This document shows, piece by piece, positions 34,062 to 43,824 of a DNA stretch of 64,000 nucleotides. Under the pieces are notes generated by a model, which was not told the origin of the DNA, did no database searches, and saw nothing but the letters and a program-made list of their open reading frames with translations. Position 1 is the first letter of the stretch. The number at the start of each line of letters is the position of its first letter. Source of the stretch: Stappia sp. BW2. GTDB lineage: Bacteria > Pseudomonadota > Alphaproteobacteria > Rhizobiales > Stappiaceae. Position numbers and translations under genes: made by a program. The stretch lies in the NCBI RefSeq assembly GCF_008107695.1, contig NZ_VIRG01000066.1:992001-1056000 (forward strand). Reading direction: 5' to 3'.

Positions 34062-35327
34062 TCAGTTGGGTGCGGAAAGCTCTAATGCGAGGGCTTTGTC
34101 TCCAGCGGTGCTGAGGGATTTGATTTCAGATGAGGCGGCGACTGTCTGCGAGGAAGCGAACCTTTCATGGTTCTGCATGACCTTCTCCAGATCGTAGAGG
34201 TAGTTGACCATCACACCGGCGGATTGCTTCAGCCCCTTTTCCGACAGATCCGCCCCGGCGTGCACCTGATGAACGAGCGCACCATTGCCAAGATGGAAGC
34301 GGGCAACAGGGTCGAGCGGCAGACCGTCCTTGCGTTTTGCGGTCATCAGATAGCGGGCTGCATGCTTGCGCAGGCTTTCCCCATCGGCGGTGGCGTGGTC
34401 AATGCCCTCACTGTCCAGCCAGCGCACCAGCCCCGGGATCGGCGACAAGGTGACAAAGGTCTTGAGCTTGGGCAGTTCCAGCGACAGATCCGCGGCAACC
34501 TGCTTGATGAGCGAGTTGCCGAAGGAAATGCCGGCAAGGCCCGCCTGGCAGTTGGAGATCGAATAAAAAACCGCCGTATCTGCCCTGTCTGCCTCGATCT
34601 GGGTCCGGTTTTCGGCAAGGAGGTCCTGGATCGAACCCGGTACTCCTTTTGTCAGAGCCACTTCCACAAAGATCAGCGGTTCATCGGGCATCGCCGGATG
34701 CAGAAACGCGAAGCAGCGTCTGTCGACGGGCTCCAGCCTGCGACGAAGATCACTCCAGCTGTCGATCGCATGAACGGCTTCATAGGCAATGATCTTGTCC
34801 AGCAGCTGGGCGGGGCTTTCCCAGTTGATCGGCCGCAGCACCAGGAAACCGCGATTGAACCAGCTGGCGAACAGATGCCGGAAATCCAGATCGAGCGCCT
34901 GCAGAGAATCGTCGCCCTTGCTCAGCCGCAGCAGATCCTCGCGCATGCCGACCAGAAGCCGGGTTGCGTCGGGAACCTGATTGAGCCGCCGGATCAGCTC
35001 CTGCCGGGGCGGTTCGACCGCCTCCATGAATTCGCGGTAACTCGCCTTCGATTGTCCCGTCTCGTAATGCTCCAGCGCCAAACGAACAGCGGGAACCGAA
35101 ACGGCAAGATCTTCGGCAAGATACAAGAAGAAAGCGCGCTTGTCCTCGTCGTTCAGTCCGCCGTACCGGGCGAGGATCTGCCGGGCAAGTTTTTGCCCGG
35201 AGACCTCTCCCGTTGCCCCGATCAGATCTGTCACGAGCGCTTCGAGCGGGCGGTCATCCGCCTTGTCTGTCCCTTTCGAAAGGTATCTACGCTCGAAAAC
35301 AGTCGTCAGCAGGTCGGCCAGGAACAT
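34062..35327 (-). CDS. matA: Malonyl-CoA decarboxylase
   Basis: 421 residues, typical of the MCD family. An N-terminal helical bundle (about 1-160) precedes the catalytic acetyltransferase-like domain (about 165-420) with GFLVLRPINWESPA, CFAFLHPAMPDEPL, VFYSISNCQAGLAGISFGN and ARFHLGNGA. It decarboxylates malonyl-CoA to acetyl-CoA, completing malonate use with matB. The ATG at 35327 overlaps the TRAP large-permease stop by three bases (ATGA), with GGGAGA upstream, indicating translational coupling. Confidence 0.95.
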   Translation of the reverse strand: MFLADLLTTVFERRYLSKGTDKADDRPLEALVTDLIGATGEVSGQKLARQILARYGGLNDEDKRAFFLYLAEDLAVSVPAVRLALEHYETGQSKASYREFMEAVEPPRQELIRRLNQVPDATRLLVGMREDLLRLSKGDDSLQALDLDFRHLFASWFNRGFLVLRPINWESPAQLLDKIIAYEAVHAIDSWSDLRRRLEPVDRRCFAFLHPAMPDEPLIFVEVALTKGVPGSIQDLLAENRTQIEADRADTAVFYSISNCQAGLAGISFGNSLIKQVAADLSLELPKLKTFVTLSPIPGLVRWLDSEGIDHATADGESLRKHAARYLMTAKRKDGLPLDPVARFHLGNGALVHQVHAGADLSEKGLKQSAGVMVNYLYDLEKVMQNHERFASSQTVAASSEIKSLSTAGDKALALELSAPN

Positions 35328-36643
35328 CAACGTGCTTCTCCCATCACTACATCCGGCAGCCAGGTGGCCAGTTCCGGAAACAAACAGAGAATGACGATCG
35401 CCAGGAACATGCAGGCCACGAATGGCAGCGAGCCGGTGAGGATCGTCTTCAAGGAAATGTCAGGGGCAATGCCGTTGATCACGTAAAGGTTCAACCCGAC
35501 CGGAGGAGAGATCAGACCGATCTCCATATTGATGGTCAGGACAACCGCGAACCAGATCGGATCGAAGCCGGCGGTCGTGATGATCGGCAGCAGGATTGGT
35601 GCGGCCATCAGGATCACGGCAACGGGCGGCAGGAAGAAGCCGGCAATCAGCAGGAACATGTTGATCGCCGCCATCAGGATCCAGCGGTTCACCGCAAGGG
35701 TGCCGATCCATTCCGCAATCGCCTGGGTGATGAACAGCGACGACAGCATGTAGGAGAAGACACCGGCTGCGGCGATGATGAAGAGGATCATCACGCTTTC
35801 CCGCGTACTGTCTCGCAACACGGTCCAGAGCAGCTTCGGGCTCCAGAGCCGGTAGACGATAACCGCGATCAGCAGGCACAGCAGCGCGCCGACCGCTGCG
35901 GTTTCCGACGGCGTCGCGATGCCGCCGTACATGGCATAGAGCACGCCGAGAATGATGATCATGAACGGCAGCACGCGCGGTAGGATTTCGAACTTCTCCG
36001 CCCAGCTGTAGTTGCCGGCGCTGAGCACGCTGGCATTGCCGCTGCGCCAGGTCGAATAGAGCGACCAGGCCATGAAAAGTCCCATCAGCATCAGGCCGGG
36101 AATGACGCCGGCCAGGAACAGACGCCCGATCGAGGTTTCCGTCGAAATGCCGTAGACGATCATGGTGACCGACGGCGGGATCAGGATGCCGAGCGTTCCA
36201 CCGGCGGCGATGGAGCCAGCGGCAACACCGTCCGGATAACCGCGCTTGCGCATTTCCGGAATGCCCATCTTGCCGATGGCCGCACAGGTGGCCGGTGAAG
36301 AGCCGGACATGGCGGCGAACAGCGCGCAGGCACCGAGGTTGGAGACCACCAGTCCGCCGGGGACCCGTGTCAGCCAGCGTTCCAGCGCCTCGTAAAGATC
36401 CGCCCCTGCCCGCGTCGAGGCGATGGACGCGCCCATGATGATGAACATGGGGATCGACAGAAGCGCGAAGTTATCAAGTTTGCCGAACAGGATTTCCGGC
36501 ATCAGTTCCAGCGACCGCATACCGTCGAACGCCAGCAGGAACCCTGCGGAGACGATCAATAGACCGATGGCCACGGAAATACCTGAGAAGAGAACAAGGA
36601 TGGTGGCGACGGCCACCAGTACACCAAGCAGCAGAGGATCCAT
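35327..36643 (-). CDS. matM: TRAP transporter large permease (DctM-like), malonate
   Basis: 438 residues, about twelve membrane segments. TRAP-DctM features include FIIMGASIASTRAGADLYEAL, AMSGSSPATCAAIGKMGIPEM and GTLGILIPPSVTMIVYG. It carries out Na+-coupled transport with the small permease and binding protein. It starts at the base where the small-permease gene ends (36643), and overlaps matA by three bases. Malonate as substrate is inferred from the operon. Confidence 0.94.
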   Translation of the reverse strand: MDPLLLGVLVAVATILVLFSGISVAIGLLIVSAGFLLAFDGMRSLELMPEILFGKLDNFALLSIPMFIIMGASIASTRAGADLYEALERWLTRVPGGLVVSNLGACALFAAMSGSSPATCAAIGKMGIPEMRKRGYPDGVAAGSIAAGGTLGILIPPSVTMIVYGISTETSIGRLFLAGVIPGLMLMGLFMAWSLYSTWRSGNASVLSAGNYSWAEKFEILPRVLPFMIIILGVLYAMYGGIATPSETAAVGALLCLLIAVIVYRLWSPKLLWTVLRDSTRESVMILFIIAAAGVFSYMLSSLFITQAIAEWIGTLAVNRWILMAAINMFLLIAGFFLPPVAVILMAAPILLPIITTAGFDPIWFAVVLTINMEIGLISPPVGLNLYVINGIAPDISLKTILTGSLPFVACMFLAIVILCLFPELATWLPDVVMGEAR

Positions 36644-37191
36644 TATTTGTCCTCCAGACCGAAGGGTTTATCGACACCGGTGAGAACCGCGTAGAGGTCC
36701 GCCGCAAGTTGCAGCAACAGCAGTCCAAAGCCGACGGGGATCGACAGATAGGGGATCCAGAGCCGGACGCCCCAGACCGTGTCGGAGGTCCAGCCTCTCG
36801 ACCAGGCAAGGTGCCAGAATTCGAAGCCATAAAAGAGCATCATCGCCATGACCAGCATCGAAACCGACAACGTGATGCAGGCCAGCACGAAGCGGGCCCG
36901 CAGCGACAGCCACAACGGAAACAGATCGACATTGACGTGGCCCCGGAGCCGCTGAACGTAAGGCAGGCCCACAAGGGTTGCGGCGATCACCAGATAGATG
37001 ACCGTTTCCGTCTGCCAGACGGTGGAGGCATTGAGCACCAGGCGCACGAAAATCATCTGGCAGGTGACAACGACCGCGACGACGATCATCGTAGCCGAAC
37101 ACCAGCCCGCCACGGTCGAAATCGCGGCGACAAAGCGCAAGAAGGGATTGCTGCCGGCATGCGCAACTGCAGCCGTACTGTGGCCCGCCAT
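36643..37191 (-). CDS. matQ: TRAP transporter small permease (DctQ-like), malonate
   Basis: 182 residues with four predicted membrane segments, typical of DctQ, with MIFVRLVLNASTVWQTE in the second segment region. It joins the binding protein to the large permease. It lies 75 bases after the binding-protein gene, separated by a perfect hairpin. Confidence 0.9.
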   Translation of the reverse strand: MAGHSTAAVAHAGSNPFLRFVAAISTVAGWCSATMIVVAVVVTCQMIFVRLVLNASTVWQTETVIYLVIAATLVGLPYVQRLRGHVNVDLFPLWLSLRARFVLACITLSVSMLVMAMMLFYGFEFWHLAWSRGWTSDTVWGVRLWIPYLSIPVGFGLLLLQLAADLYAVLTGVDKPFGLEDK

Positions 37192-37228
37192 GGGTCACTC
37201 CTTGAAATGAGGTCCTTTGGAAAGCGAA

Positions 37229-37252
37229 CGGGGTGGGTTTCAGCCCACCCCG
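37229..37252 (-). repeat. Intercistronic hairpin between TRAP binding-protein and small-permease genes
   Basis: Perfect arms CGGGGTGGG / CCCACCCCG with a six-base loop, between the matP stop (37266) and the matQ start (37191). No T-run follows. It probably stabilises the binding-protein message, giving an excess of the receptor. Confidence 0.65.
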
Positions 37253-37265
37253 CAAGTTCAGACGC

Positions 37266-38252
37266 TTATTCTACTGACAATGCCAGATCGAGAAGGTGCT
37301 GACCGTTCGGGGTCTCCTCTACAAAAGCCTTGTAAGATGTTTCCTTGGCAAGGGCGCGCCAGGCATCGAAATCCGCGGCGCTCATTTCCGCAATCTCAAC
37401 GCCGTTCTCGCGGAAGACCTCAGCAGAAACCGCGTCTGCCTTCTTGGCTTCCTCCAGATAGAAGGCCTGTGCCTTTTCCGATGCCGCCAGAAGGGCCTTC
37501 TGCTGCTCTTCCGTCAGGCTGTCGAACTTGGACTTGTTCATCAGGAGAGGCTGGTACATGAACCAGAGCGCATATTCGCCAGCCGGGGTGTAGCAGGAGA
37601 CCTGCTCGTAGATGCGGTAGCTGACGAAGGACGAGGACGAGGTGTTGACCGCGTCCAGAACACCGGATTGCATGGCGTTGTAAACTTCGGAGGACGCCAT
37701 GGATGCAATCGAGGCACCGGCGCCGGCAAGCATCTGCTCAAAGGCCTTGCCAGCCGCGCGCGTCTGAAGGCCCGGCATATCATCCGGTTTGGTGATGCAT
37801 TTGTCCTTGGCTGCAAAGCCACCGGCCAGATACCCGTGCACCAGCACCATCACGTCATCCTCTGCCATGATTTCCTCAATGGCATCCATGAAGGGGCTGT
37901 CGTTCATCCGGGCGGCATGGTCATGGTTTTTCACCAGACCCGGCATCAGGGTCAGGTTATAGGCAGGCTGCAGGCCACCCGCATAGCTGAGCGGCAAAAC
38001 GGTCATGTCCAACAGGCCACGGGTCAGCGGCTTGTATTGCTCGCGCGCCTTCAGAAGCGACTGCGACGGGAAAATCTTGATGTCGAGATCCACATCGGCC
38101 GCGGCCACGTCGTCAGCCACCATCTGGGCGACCTTGTGGCGAACGTCGCCGGTCGACCACTGGTGAGACAAGCGAAGCTCCTCGGCATTGGCTGTGAGCG
38201 CGCTGGCGAAAAGCGCCATGGCGGCGACCGACGCTGAAAATTTGATGTTCAT
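37266..38252 (-). CDS. matP: TRAP transporter substrate-binding protein (DctP-like), malonate
   Basis: 328 residues with a signal peptide (about 1-23, ending LTANA) and the DctP fold: LRLSHQWSTGDVRHKVAQ, IKIFPSQSLLKAREQYKPL, GLQTRAAGKAFEQM and the family arginine that binds the substrate carboxylate, likely in LQTRAAG. GGAGG lies before the ATG at 38252. It is the first gene of the malonate operon; a MatR-like palindrome sits 76-89 bases upstream. Substrate inferred as malonate. Confidence 0.93.
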   Translation of the reverse strand: MNIKFSASVAAMALFASALTANAEELRLSHQWSTGDVRHKVAQMVADDVAAADVDLDIKIFPSQSLLKAREQYKPLTRGLLDMTVLPLSYAGGLQPAYNLTLMPGLVKNHDHAARMNDSPFMDAIEEIMAEDDVMVLVHGYLAGGFAAKDKCITKPDDMPGLQTRAAGKAFEQMLAGAGASIASMASSEVYNAMQSGVLDAVNTSSSSFVSYRIYEQVSCYTPAGEYALWFMYQPLLMNKSKFDSLTEEQQKALLAASEKAQAFYLEEAKKADAVSAEVFRENGVEIAEMSAADFDAWRALAKETSYKAFVEETPNGQHLLDLALSVE

Positions 38253-38327
38253 TATTTCCTCCCTGTTGGTTCCGGAAGGGAACCGGAGATGGATCTTACC
38301 CCTATGTGATGTTTTTTTGTCAAGGTG

Positions 38328-38341
38328 TTTTGTATACAAGA
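38328..38341. promoter_or_regulatory. MatR-like operator palindrome
   Basis: TTTTGTATACAAGA, centred on the perfect palindrome TTGTATACAA, in the 124-base divergent region between matP (start 38252) and the GntR gene (start 38377). The described rhizobial MatR site has the form TCTTGTATACACGA, a near match on the complementary strand. Confidence 0.72.
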
Positions 38342-38376
38342 ATGACAATATTGCGCGCAAAAATGTCATATGCTAA

Positions 38377-39042
38377 ATGCCATCCATGGAAAGAAAACGA
38401 TCGGACCGCATCGCTGATGCGCTAGAAGGGTTGATTTTCGACGGCACGTTCGCCGATGGCGACAGGCTGGACGAAGTTCAACTTGCGACCCGATTTTCCG
38501 TTTCCAGAACACCGATCAGGGAAGCCCTTCACAGGCTGTCCCAGTCGGGACTTGTCGTTCAGATCCCCCGCCGCGGCGTCTTCGTTCGCCAGCCTGGCCC
38601 GGTGGAACTGATCGAGATGTTCGAAGTCATGGCAGAGCTGGAAGCCGTCAGCGCCCGCCTGGCTGCGGCGCGCATTTCAGAAACCGCGCTCGCCGATCTT
38701 CACGCCACGAACGAGCGCTGCAAACACGCGGTTGAAGCGCAGGATACGGATGGCTATTACCAGGAAAACGAGCAGTTTCACGCCATCATCTACCGTCAGT
38801 CAGGCAACAGTTTTCTGGAGCAGGAATGCCTGCGCCTGCAGCGTCGGCTCCAGCCGTTCCGCCGGGTGCAGCTTCGCGTGCGCGGCCGCATGAACCAGTC
38901 GATGGCCGAACATGAAGACGTTGTTGCCGCCATAGAGGCAGCCGACGGCGCAAGGGCGGCTGAGGCCATTCGCCGGCACGTTTCCGTTCAGGGCGAGAAA
39001 TTCCACCACCTGATGGCGAACCTGAAGCCGGCTGCCGAGTAG
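38377..39042 (+). CDS. matR: GntR/FadR-family regulator of the malonate operon (MatR-like)
   Basis: 221 residues: N-terminal winged helix (about 8-75, with VSRTPIREALHRL) and a C-terminal FCD ligand domain (about 85-210, with EVMAELEAVSARLAA and HEDVVAAIEAAD). FCD domains bind carboxylate effectors, here plausibly malonate. It is divergent from matP and the GTATAC palindrome lies between them. The start may be 38377 or 38386; neither has a strong ribosome-binding site. Confidence 0.88.
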   Translation: MPSMERKRSDRIADALEGLIFDGTFADGDRLDEVQLATRFSVSRTPIREALHRLSQSGLVVQIPRRGVFVRQPGPVELIEMFEVMAELEAVSARLAAARISETALADLHATNERCKHAVEAQDTDGYYQENEQFHAIIYRQSGNSFLEQECLRLQRRLQPFRRVQLRVRGRMNQSMAEHEDVVAAIEAADGARAAEAIRRHVSVQGEKFHHLMANLKPAAE

Positions 39043-39108
39043 TCGCCCTGCCGACGACATCCCCTTGATAACCATCAAATCCAACGGCGGTGCCGATGGT
39101 CCCTTCCG

Positions 39109-40173
39109 CTAGAAATCGAAAACCCGGCCATGCTGCTGACGGTCCGCGGCGGGACTTGTGCCGAGGGCGGACCGGTAGCGTTTCGAAAAATGGGATGCGC
39201 TGGCAAAGCCGCAGGCCATTGCGATGTCGATCATGCGCATGGAGGTGCGGCAAACCAGCTGCCGGGCGATATCCAGACGAACCTTGGCGTAATAGTCCTG
39301 CGGACTGCACTTCAGGTATTTCTGGAATTCCCGCTGCAATTGTCGAGGGCTGACGTCCAGTATCTGCGCGATTTCCTGCAGGGAAAGAGGTTCGACGACA
39401 TTTTCCGTCATCAAGGCGATGCAGCTGCGCACCCGCTGCGAAACCGATTCCAGATCATCGCGCATATGCTTGTGCTGCCGCTCGTTGCCGCTGCGCCAGT
39501 CGTGATGAAGGGCGATTTCGGCGACGTCGGCGGCAACAGCGCCACCGTGAACCTGGGCAACAAAGCCGATCATGAGGTCGAGCGCGGATGTTCCTCCGGC
39601 GCAGGTCATATACTTGCCGTCCGTCTGAATGAGGCTGTCCACCAGCCTCGTATGCGGGAAGCGCTCCTTGAAAAAGTCGGCATATTCCCAATGGATCGTG
39701 CAGTTCCGGTTGTCCAGAAGGCCAAAGTCGGCCAGCACGTAGGCTCCTGTGCAGATACCCGCGATCCGGCTGGACCGGTTCGCCAGTTTCCGGATCGCAA
39801 CCTTCTGGGCCAGTGACAGGGAAATGCGTTCCACGTCGTCGCTGCTGCAGACCGCAAGAAGATCCGGGCGCTCGACATCGCCGATGGCACAATCTGCCCG
39901 TATGGTGCTGCCGTTGCTGGCAACCGCATCGCCGCCATCAAGACTGCAGCAGCGATAGGTGAAAGCTTTCCGTTTCAGCACCTTGTTGGCAATGCGCAAG
40001 GGCTCGATAGCCGACGCGAAGGACAGCAGCGAAAAATTGCGCATCAACAGAAAACAGATCTCGACTGTCCGGGAAGTGAGCGCCTCATCATCATCACGCG
40101 CCTCGTTCCAGGCCGGTGCCTTGGGCGTTTCCTGCCCTTGGGGAACCTGCGTTTCGTCCAATCCAGCGCTCAT
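39109..40173 (-). CDS. GlxA-family AraC-type regulator with DJ-1/PfpI domain
   Basis: 354 residues. An N-terminal class-I glutamine-amidotransferase-like (DJ-1/PfpI) domain (about 35-215), with GICTGAYVLADFGLLDNR containing the nucleophile-elbow cysteine and ATIHWEYADFF-type block. A C-terminal AraC helix-turn-helix (about 235-345) follows, with LSLQEIAQILDVSPRQLQREF and IDIAMACGFASASHFSKRYR. Relatives control catabolism of glycine betaine, carnitine, choline or arginine. Neighbours give no clear target. A GGAGG-like site precedes the ATG. Confidence 0.93.
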   Translation of the reverse strand: MSAGLDETQVPQGQETPKAPAWNEARDDDEALTSRTVEICFLLMRNFSLLSFASAIEPLRIANKVLKRKAFTYRCCSLDGGDAVASNGSTIRADCAIGDVERPDLLAVCSSDDVERISLSLAQKVAIRKLANRSSRIAGICTGAYVLADFGLLDNRNCTIHWEYADFFKERFPHTRLVDSLIQTDGKYMTCAGGTSALDLMIGFVAQVHGGAVAADVAEIALHHDWRSGNERQHKHMRDDLESVSQRVRSCIALMTENVVEPLSLQEIAQILDVSPRQLQREFQKYLKCSPQDYYAKVRLDIARQLVCRTSMRMIDIAMACGFASASHFSKRYRSALGTSPAADRQQHGRVFDF

Positions 40174-40446
40174 CGGAACCTTGCCTCCACCATCGTCATC
40201 GGCTCGACCCGAACCTGAGGATCCAATGACCTGGAAATTAGCACTCTGAAAAGCCGTCCCCTATCGGGAAAACGGACTGAAATATCGCAGTTCTTCCGCT
40301 ACACAACCATGGACCTCCTTGCATAAGAGCCCCTCGCCTCGGTTTACAGGGCTCCAGAAACTCCGATAGTACGGGGTGTCTTGACCCAATCATGAACGGT
40401 GCGACCCATGCCGGGGCACCGGGGTGACCAACTGAAGGATCGTTTC

Positions 40447-41040
40447 ATGTTCTACCGCCTCGGCCTTGCTGCCGCATTCGGCCTGCTGACCGCCTCTCCT
40501 GCCCTTGCCCATCTGGATCCTTCCGAACACGGCTCCTTCGCCGCCGGCTTCTCGCATCCGGTGTTTGGCACCGATCATGTGCTGGCCATGATCGCCGTTG
40601 GCCTTTGGGCCGCTCTCCTGGGCGGTCGTGCCGTCTGGGTCCTGCCAACCGCTTTCGTCGGCTCGATGATCGTCGGTTTTCTGCTTTCGCTAGCGGGCGT
40701 TCCCCTGCCCTATGTCGAACCCTTCATCCTGACTTCGGTGGTTGTTCTGGGTCTTGCCGTCGCCCTTGCGCTGCGTCTGCCGCTTGGTCTGTGCGCGGCT
40801 TTGGTGGGCATTTTCGGTATCTGCCACGGTCATGCCCACGGGGGCGAAATCGGCTCGGCCGCCGAACTGGCCTATGCCGGCGGCTTCGTTCTGGCAACAG
40901 CGCTGCTCCATGCAGCCGGCCTCCTGATCGGCTATGGCGCCAATGTGGCCACGCGCAACGATCCGGCCTGGGCCCCGCGGATCATTCGCAGCCTGGGTGT
41001 GCTGACCGCCCTCGGCGGGCTCTACCTCGCCGCGGCGTGA
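40447..41040 (+). CDS. HupE/UreJ-family metal permease
   Basis: 197 residues: signal-like N-terminus (about 1-18, ending ALAHLDP) then six hydrophobic helices, with metal-ligand motifs HPVFGTDHVLAMI and FGICHGHAHGGEIG. HupE/UreJ proteins carry Ni2+ or Co2+, often beside hydrogenase or urease genes; neither is present here. ATG 40447 follows AAGGA. I see no cobalamin-riboswitch box in the 270 bases upstream. Confidence 0.87.
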   Translation: MFYRLGLAAAFGLLTASPALAHLDPSEHGSFAAGFSHPVFGTDHVLAMIAVGLWAALLGGRAVWVLPTAFVGSMIVGFLLSLAGVPLPYVEPFILTSVVVLGLAVALALRLPLGLCAALVGIFGICHGHAHGGEIGSAAELAYAGGFVLATALLHAAGLLIGYGANVATRNDPAWAPRIIRSLGVLTALGGLYLAAA

Positions 41041-41084
41041 GTTTCAGTGACTGATTGATTTACCGCCTTGGCTGACGCCCCCCA

Positions 41085-41129
41085 ACCTCATCCTGAGGAA
41101 GCGCGTGAGCGCTGTCTCGAAGGATGGGC
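41085..41129 (+). repeat. Intergenic palindromic repeat, copy C
   Basis: 45 bases starting ACCTCATCCTGAGGA and ending CTCGAAGGATGGGC, matching copy B at both ends. It faces copy D. Confidence 0.75.
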
Positions 41130-41148
41130 GACAGACTCCAGAGCAAGT

Positions 41149-41195
41149 GGCCCATCCGTCGAGATGGATTCTCGCGGTCCTCCTCAGGACGAGGT
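41149..41195 (-). repeat. Intergenic palindromic repeat, copy D
   Basis: 47 bases. Its complement starts ACCTCGTCCTGAGGA and ends CTCGACGGATGGGC. Inverted to copy C with 19 bases between, so the pair could form a long hairpin between hupE and nadC, whose genes converge here. Confidence 0.72.
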
Positions 41196-41246
41196 GGAAG
41201 TGAGAGGGCAGACAGGGCCGAACTTTGAACGATCGCCGGTAAAACG

Positions 41247-42110
41247 TCAGCCGATCTCGATATCGAGACCCAAATCCAGAACCGGGGCTGAATGGGTAAT
41301 CCAGCCTGAGGAGATCAGGTCGACACCGGCTTCGGCGACGGCCTTGACCGTATCGAGTTCAATGCCGCCGGAAGCTTCCAGCAGAACCTTGCCATCGGCC
41401 ATTGTGACAGCCTGCTTCAGGATCTCGGGCGGCATGTTGTCGAGCATGACCACGTCCGGTCCGGCCGCAAGCGCCTCCTGCAATTGCTCCAGCGTATCGA
41501 CTTCCACCTCGATCTTGACCAGGTGCCCGGCAAACGCCTTCGCGGCTTCGATGGCCTGCGTCACGCCGCCGGCGACCGCGATGTGATTGTCCTTGATCAG
41601 GATCGCATCATCCAGACCGAAGCGGTGGTTGGAACCCCCGCCGCATTTGACCGCATATTTCTCGAAAGCCCGCAGGCCCGGTGTCGTCTTGCGGGTGCAA
41701 ACGATGTCGGCTTTGGTGTGGGCGATCAGATCGGCGAAGTGCGACGTCGCCGTTGCGATGCCGGACAGATGCCCCAAGAAATTCAGCGCCACACGTTCAG
41801 CGGCCAGGAGCGCCCGGGCCGGCCCCTCGATCCGGGCGACAACTGCTTTCGGCGACAACCGGTCACCGTCGGTCAGAACCGCCTCGAAGCGGAGCCCGGC
41901 GTCGGTCTGGCGGAAGGCGCTTTCGGCAAAGGCAAGCCCGGCCAGAACCCCCGGTTTGCGTGCGGCAATCACGGCGGAAGCTTTTGCCTCCGGCGGGAGC
42001 GTCGCCTGGCTGGTCACGTCGCCTGCCCGGCCCCAGTCTTCCAGAAGGGCCGCCTTGACGGCTTCATCCACCATCAGGCGTGGCAGCTCAGGCAAATATC
42101 TGCGGGTCAT
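41247..42110 (-). CDS. nadC: Nicotinate-nucleotide pyrophosphorylase, carboxylating (quinolinate phosphoribosyltransferase)
   Basis: 287 residues, full length. Conserved blocks are [50 protein letters not shown] (described by its core TRKTTPGLR) and ILIKDNHI, then [23 protein letters not shown] near the end. It converts quinolinate and PRPP to nicotinate mononucleotide, third step of de novo NAD synthesis. It follows nadB by 12 bases. Confidence 0.96.
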   Translation of the reverse strand: MTRRYLPELPRLMVDEAVKAALLEDWGRAGDVTSQATLPPEAKASAVIAARKPGVLAGLAFAESAFRQTDAGLRFEAVLTDGDRLSPKAVVARIEGPARALLAAERVALNFLGHLSGIATATSHFADLIAHTKADIVCTRKTTPGLRAFEKYAVKCGGGSNHRFGLDDAILIKDNHIAVAGGVTQAIEAAKAFAGHLVKIEVEVDTLEQLQEALAAGPDVVMLDNMPPEILKQAVTMADGKVLLEASGGIELDTVKAVAEAGVDLISSGWITHSAPVLDLGLDIEIG

Positions 42111-42122
42111 GCGCCTCTCCGG

Positions 42123-43724
42123 TCAGGCAGTTTCAAGGGCCTCGGCGGTGATGGCCTCGACTTCCTTCAAGGTGGTGTAAGAGCGGCTTGCCATGTCGGG
42201 GTTTTCCTGCGGGAAATCCTTGCGGAAATGCCCGCCGCGGCTTTCCTCGCGCTTCAGCGCAGCTGCCGTGATGATACGCCCGGTCACCATCATGTTGAGG
42301 ATTGACCGGCGCACGCAGTCCTGTTCCACCCTGACGATATCTGCCAGAGCCTTCTTGAGCCCTTCGGCATCGCGCAGCACACCGACATTGCGCGCCAGCG
42401 TCTTGCGCAGAACGCTGATGGCCTGCCGCTCGTCGGCGTTGCGCTGGCTTGGCAAGCCGGGAGCGTCGTCCATCTCGTTCCAGTAGGCGCTGCGCGGGGT
42501 GGGCATCAGGCCCTGGATATCCTCGGCGATGCGTGCGGCAAACACCACCGCTTCCAGCAGCGAGTTGGATGCCAGACGGTTGGCGCCATGGGCTCCGGTC
42601 GAAGCAACTTCGCCAGCAGCCCACAGACCGTCTAGAGACGTCCGGCCGTTGGCATCGGTCAGCACTCCGCCCATGTGGTAGTGTTCGGCGGGTGCCACAG
42701 GCAGCAGATCTTTCGCAGGGTCGAGGCCGGCCGCGGCAGCGACCGCGAAAACGGTCGGGAAATCGTCCTTGAACCTGTCGCCGATTGCAGTTCTGCAATC
42801 CAGGAAGGCCCCTCGGCCTTCGGAGACTTCCCGGTGGATTGCCCGGGCAACGATGTCGCGCGGTGCCAGCTCGAGATCCGGGTGAACGCCTTCCATGAAA
42901 CGCTCACCGGCCTTGTTGACGAGCGTTGCCCCCTCACCGCGCAAGGCTTCGGTCGCCAGCGGTGCCGGATCCTTGCCGAGATCAAGGGCAGTCGGGTGGA
43001 ACTGAACGAATTCGGCATCGGCAATCACGGCCCCTGCACGGGCTGCCATGGCAAGACCATGGCCGTTGGCTTCATGCGGGTTGGTCGTCAAAGCGTAAAG
43101 ATGACCGATGCCGCCAGAGGCGAGCACCACGGCCCTCGCCGGGAAGACCAGACGCTCCAGGCCGCCGCGTTTGCGGGCGAGGACACCCGTCACATACCGG
43201 CCTTCGCCAATGAAGCTTTCGCCGATATAGCCTTCCAGAATGCGGATCGAGGGTGTCTTGCGAACAGCGGCAATCAAGGCATCCATGATGGCCCGTCCGG
43301 CCATGTCGCCGCGCACACGCACGACCCGGCTGTGCGAATGGGCAGCTTCGCGCGAAAACTTCAGCCGGCCTTCTAGATCCTGATCGAACGGAACGCCGTA
43401 GGACAGGAGATCGTGCACCCGGGCGCTGCCTTCACGGGTCATCTGGTCGACGATCTTTTCCTCGCAGATGCCGCAACCGGCCACCAACGTATCGTCGCGG
43501 TGTTTTTCGACCGAATCCTGTTCGGAGATCGCGGCTGCGATGCCGCCTTGCGCCCAGGCGGAGGACGCCCCCTGCCCGATCGGCGCGTTGGTGATGACGG
43601 TGACAGGACGCGGGCTGAGTTTCAGCGCGCAGAAGAGCCCCGCCAGGCCTCCTCCCAGAATGACGACATCATCCACATCCTTGCCCATATGGGCAGGTGC
43701 AAAATCCTCAACCGACACGGCCAT
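42123..43724 (-). CDS. nadB: L-aspartate oxidase
   Basis: 533 residues. FAD motif [17 protein letters not shown] near the N-terminus, [25 protein letters not shown] (HSR) and [11 protein letters not shown] with a [27 protein letters not shown] block (core [12 protein letters not shown]). It oxidises aspartate to iminoaspartate for quinolinate synthesis. ATG 43724 has AGGAAG seven bases upstream. It is the middle gene of nadABC on the minus strand. Confidence 0.96.
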   Translation of the reverse strand: MAVSVEDFAPAHMGKDVDDVVILGGGLAGLFCALKLSPRPVTVITNAPIGQGASSAWAQGGIAAAISEQDSVEKHRDDTLVAGCGICEEKIVDQMTREGSARVHDLLSYGVPFDQDLEGRLKFSREAAHSHSRVVRVRGDMAGRAIMDALIAAVRKTPSIRILEGYIGESFIGEGRYVTGVLARKRGGLERLVFPARAVVLASGGIGHLYALTTNPHEANGHGLAMAARAGAVIADAEFVQFHPTALDLGKDPAPLATEALRGEGATLVNKAGERFMEGVHPDLELAPRDIVARAIHREVSEGRGAFLDCRTAIGDRFKDDFPTVFAVAAAAGLDPAKDLLPVAPAEHYHMGGVLTDANGRTSLDGLWAAGEVASTGAHGANRLASNSLLEAVVFAARIAEDIQGLMPTPRSAYWNEMDDAPGLPSQRNADERQAISVLRKTLARNVGVLRDAEGLKKALADIVRVEQDCVRRSILNMMVTGRIITAAALKREESRGGHFRKDFPQENPDMASRSYTTLKEVEAITAEALETA

Positions 43725-43824
43725 GGGAAACTTCCTGGAACAGACGGGCATGAGCCCCAAAAGAAACTTCCGGGCCGGAGAAGCCCGGAAGCAATCGCAT
43801 AAGTGCGGTTTAGACCGAAGCCGG

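Noticed and set aside
40174-40446. Cobalamin riboswitch upstream of the HupE/UreJ gene
   Set aside because: No GCCACTG box or matching fold was found in the region.
41085-41195. Repeats C/D as a CRISPR array
   Set aside because: Only two inverted copies, with no regular spacers and no cas genes.
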